Below, piece by piece: positions 62,584 through 64,000 of a stretch of 64,000 nt of DNA (its first letter is position 1; each line of letters opens with the position of its first letter). A program made the position numbers and the translations under genes. The DNA comes from Hypericibacter terrae (lineage in GTDB: Bacteria > Pseudomonadota > Alphaproteobacteria > Dongiales > Dongiaceae). The notes under the pieces are model-generated. The model ran no database searches, was not told the origin of the DNA, and worked only from the letters and a program-made list of their open reading frames with translations. The DNA lies in the NCBI RefSeq assembly GCF_008728855.1, contig NZ_CP042906.1, positions 62,001 through 126,000 on the forward strand. The letters are read 5' to 3'.

Positions 62584-64000
62584 AGTCGCTGTGCTGGCGT
62601 TCGCCATGCTCGGCTGGGCCGTCGGCGCGAACGCGCAGACAGCCTGGCCCGAGAAGCTCTTCAATCCCACCCCGGCAACCGACGACGTGGTGCTGCCGAT
62701 GCCTTGCGGCGGAGCGATGGTCTTCCGTCCGGTCGTTGTCCCGGGCGTCAAAATTCTCGACGATTATCAGGTGCAGCTTGGCGACAGCGACAAGGAGTAC
62801 GCGTTCTCCGAATACCGGCACTCGGAATATCTGTCCGCCCCCTTCGCCGACAAATCTCAGGGACGCTATTTCCTGATTGCCAAATATGAAACCACCGATC
62901 TCCAGTACAACACGATGACCGACCCCAATTGCCCCGAGGCGACGCTGATCGGGCGACGGCCAGTGGTGGAGAAGACCTGGCTGGAAGCCATGGAATTCGC
63001 CGAAAAATACTCCACCTGGCTGATCAAGAACGCGGCGCGGTCGCTGCCCAGCGCCGGCTCCAGCACGGCTTTCCTGCGCCTGCCCACGGAAACCGAGTGG
63101 GAATATGCCGCCCGCGGCGGCGTTGCGGTATCGCCGTCGGAGTTCGAGGAGCGTACCTTCCCCATGCCGGAGGGCATGGAAAAATACGTCTGGTTCTCCG
63201 GATCGGGCTCGTCCAATGGAAAGCTGCAGCTGACGGGCTTGCTCAAGCCAAACCCTCTTGGGCTCTACGATATGCTGGGCAATGCGGATGAATTCACGAT
63301 CGACCTGTTCCGCTTGAACCGTGTCACCAGGATGCTGGGCCGGCCGGGCGGATATATCATCAAGGGCGGAAACTATCTGACGTCGATGGACGCGATCAGG
63401 TCATCGAGCCGCAGCGAGTTCCAGCCTTATTCGGAGCAGGGGCCGCGCCGGTCGAAGACCACGGGATTCCGCCTGGTCGTTTCGGCGGCTGCACTCAACA
63501 ACCAGGACGATATTGCCGAGGCACGGGCGGAGTGGGATCGCCTGGGGTCGGCCAACGCGGCGTCGTCGACCGCCGCGGCGAGCGACGATCCTGTGAAGGA
63601 AATCCAGTCCCTGACCGAACTGGCAGACGCCGGCAGCGCCATGAAGGAGCGGCTGGAGCGCCTCGCCGCCAAAGTGAAGGCCGACATCCTCGAGCTCGAG
63701 GATCAGAAGCAGCGCTCCGCGCGGACCATGCTGAGACTGGGCGCATGGCTGGCAGCCAAACTGCAGCAGGATGTTCATGCCGTCGCGCTCGACAAGAGCA
63801 ACCTGGACAAGGGGCTCTTCGACGAGAAGTTCTCCGCCCAGATCCGGGATCGCATCGAGAAAGACGAGGAAACGATCAGGAAGAACATGAATTTCTACAG
63901 CGATCTCGTGATCCGGGTTTCGGACGACTTCGATCCGGCGCTGTTGGACGAAGGCGGTGCTGTTCTGGTCACGGAGCTGCAGGCGGCTCAAGTGTCTTAC
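62540..64000 (+). CDS. SUMF1/FGE-sulfatase-domain periplasmic protein, TagR-like, 3' end outside window
   Basis: 487 codons to the window edge. ATG 62540 has SD GGAGG. Signal peptide about 1-32 (ending ANAQ). FGE-like domain (about 55-310): RLPTETEWEYAARGG, NPLGLYDMLGNADEFTID, IIKGGNY and TTGFRLVVS. The usual Trp-Glu-Trp after LGN is replaced and the Cys pair of true formylglycine-generating enzymes is absent (IRSSSRSEF), so it is more likely a binding protein. A coiled-coil tail follows (about 350-440). TagR has the same fold and place beside TagS and TagT. Confidence 0.8.
   Translation, partial: MSFASNPAKASGPFRVAVLAFAMLGWAVGANAQTAWPEKLFNPTPATDDVVLPMPCGGAMVFRPVVVPGVKILDDYQVQLGDSDKEYAFSEYRHSEYLSAPFADKSQGRYFLIAKYETTDLQYNTMTDPNCPEATLIGRRPVVEKTWLEAMEFAEKYSTWLIKNAARSLPSAGSSTAFLRLPTETEWEYAARGGVAVSPSEFEERTFPMPEGMEKYVWFSGSGSSNGKLQLTGLLKPNPLGLYDMLGNADEFTIDLFRLNRVTRMLGRPGGYIIKGGNYLTSMDAIRSSSRSEFQPYSEQGPRRSKTTGFRLVVSAAALNNQDDIAEARAEWDRLGSANAASSTAAASDDPVKEIQSLTELADAGSAMKERLERLAAKVKADILELEDQKQRSARTMLRLGAWLAAKLQQDVHAVALDKSNLDKGLFDEKFSAQIRDRIEKDEETIRKNMNFYSDLVIRVSDDFDPALLDEGGAVLVTELQAAQVSY

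Noticed and set aside
46158-64000. Type VI secretion cluster
   Set aside because: Only sensor-type relatives (TagR/S/T-like, PpkA-type vWA) occur; no tube, sheath, TssJLM or ClpV gene in the window.
1-64000. CRISPR arrays, insertion sequences, tRNA or rRNA genes
   Set aside because: No regularly spaced repeats, transposase motifs or cloverleaf-like sequences seen on reading.

Overview
The window is GC-rich DNA with long open frames on both strands, strong third-position G/C bias and many ABC-transporter operons. Gene content (DUF2852, BetI-like TetR, Ehu/Doe-type amine genes, MttB-like methyltransferase, MAPEG, CsbD) suggests a free-living alphaproteobacterium, possibly Rhodospirillales-like. 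This is inferred from gene content only. I saw no rRNA, tRNA, CRISPR array or insertion sequence.

Layout. 1-3.9 kb (- strand): an APH-like kinase cut by the window edge, a DMT exporter, a Rieske oxygenase and its BetI-like TetR. 4-9 kb: an exported EEP hydrolase, a cupin, two tandem ABC-exporter membrane halves without ATPase domains, and a small WYL-like protein. 9.1-11.7 kb: a TetR regulator, a DUF2852 gene behind a strong inverted repeat, and two tandem cupredoxins. 11.9-19.4 kb (- strand): a dipeptide-type ABC importer with an amidase and an RpiR regulator. 19.5-22.7 kb: two Pro/Ala-rich low-complexity proteins and a ChrA transporter. 22.8-31 kb: an Ehu-like ABC importer with a GntR regulator, two creatinase/DoeA-like M24 proteins and an MttB-like methyltransferase, with TGTRCA palindromes in their promoters. 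31-45 kb: assorted housekeeping and stress genes with several broken genes (DUF1801 twice, flavin reductase, DUF305, a hydroxyisobutyrate dehydrogenase fragment, a decayed copy of a cyclase-like gene end).

46.1-64 kb (all + strand, running off the window) is the most interesting part. It is a tightly packed run of two coiled-coil lipoproteins, a trypsin-like protease, a SrfA-like membrane protein fused to a vWA domain, a second SrfA-like protein, SrfB (HSP70/actin-like ATPase fold), SrfC (large P-loop GTPase-like protein), a membrane Sel1-repeat protein, a vWA protein matching the periplasmic part of the T6SS kinase PpkA but with no kinase, an ABC ATPase, an FtsX-like permease and an SUMF1/FGE-domain protein. 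The last three resemble TagT, TagS and TagR of the T6SS threonine-phosphorylation pathway. No T6SS structural gene is in the window. My reading is an srfABC core joined to a Tag-like envelope-sensing module, spanning cytoplasm to outer membrane. Its function is unknown.
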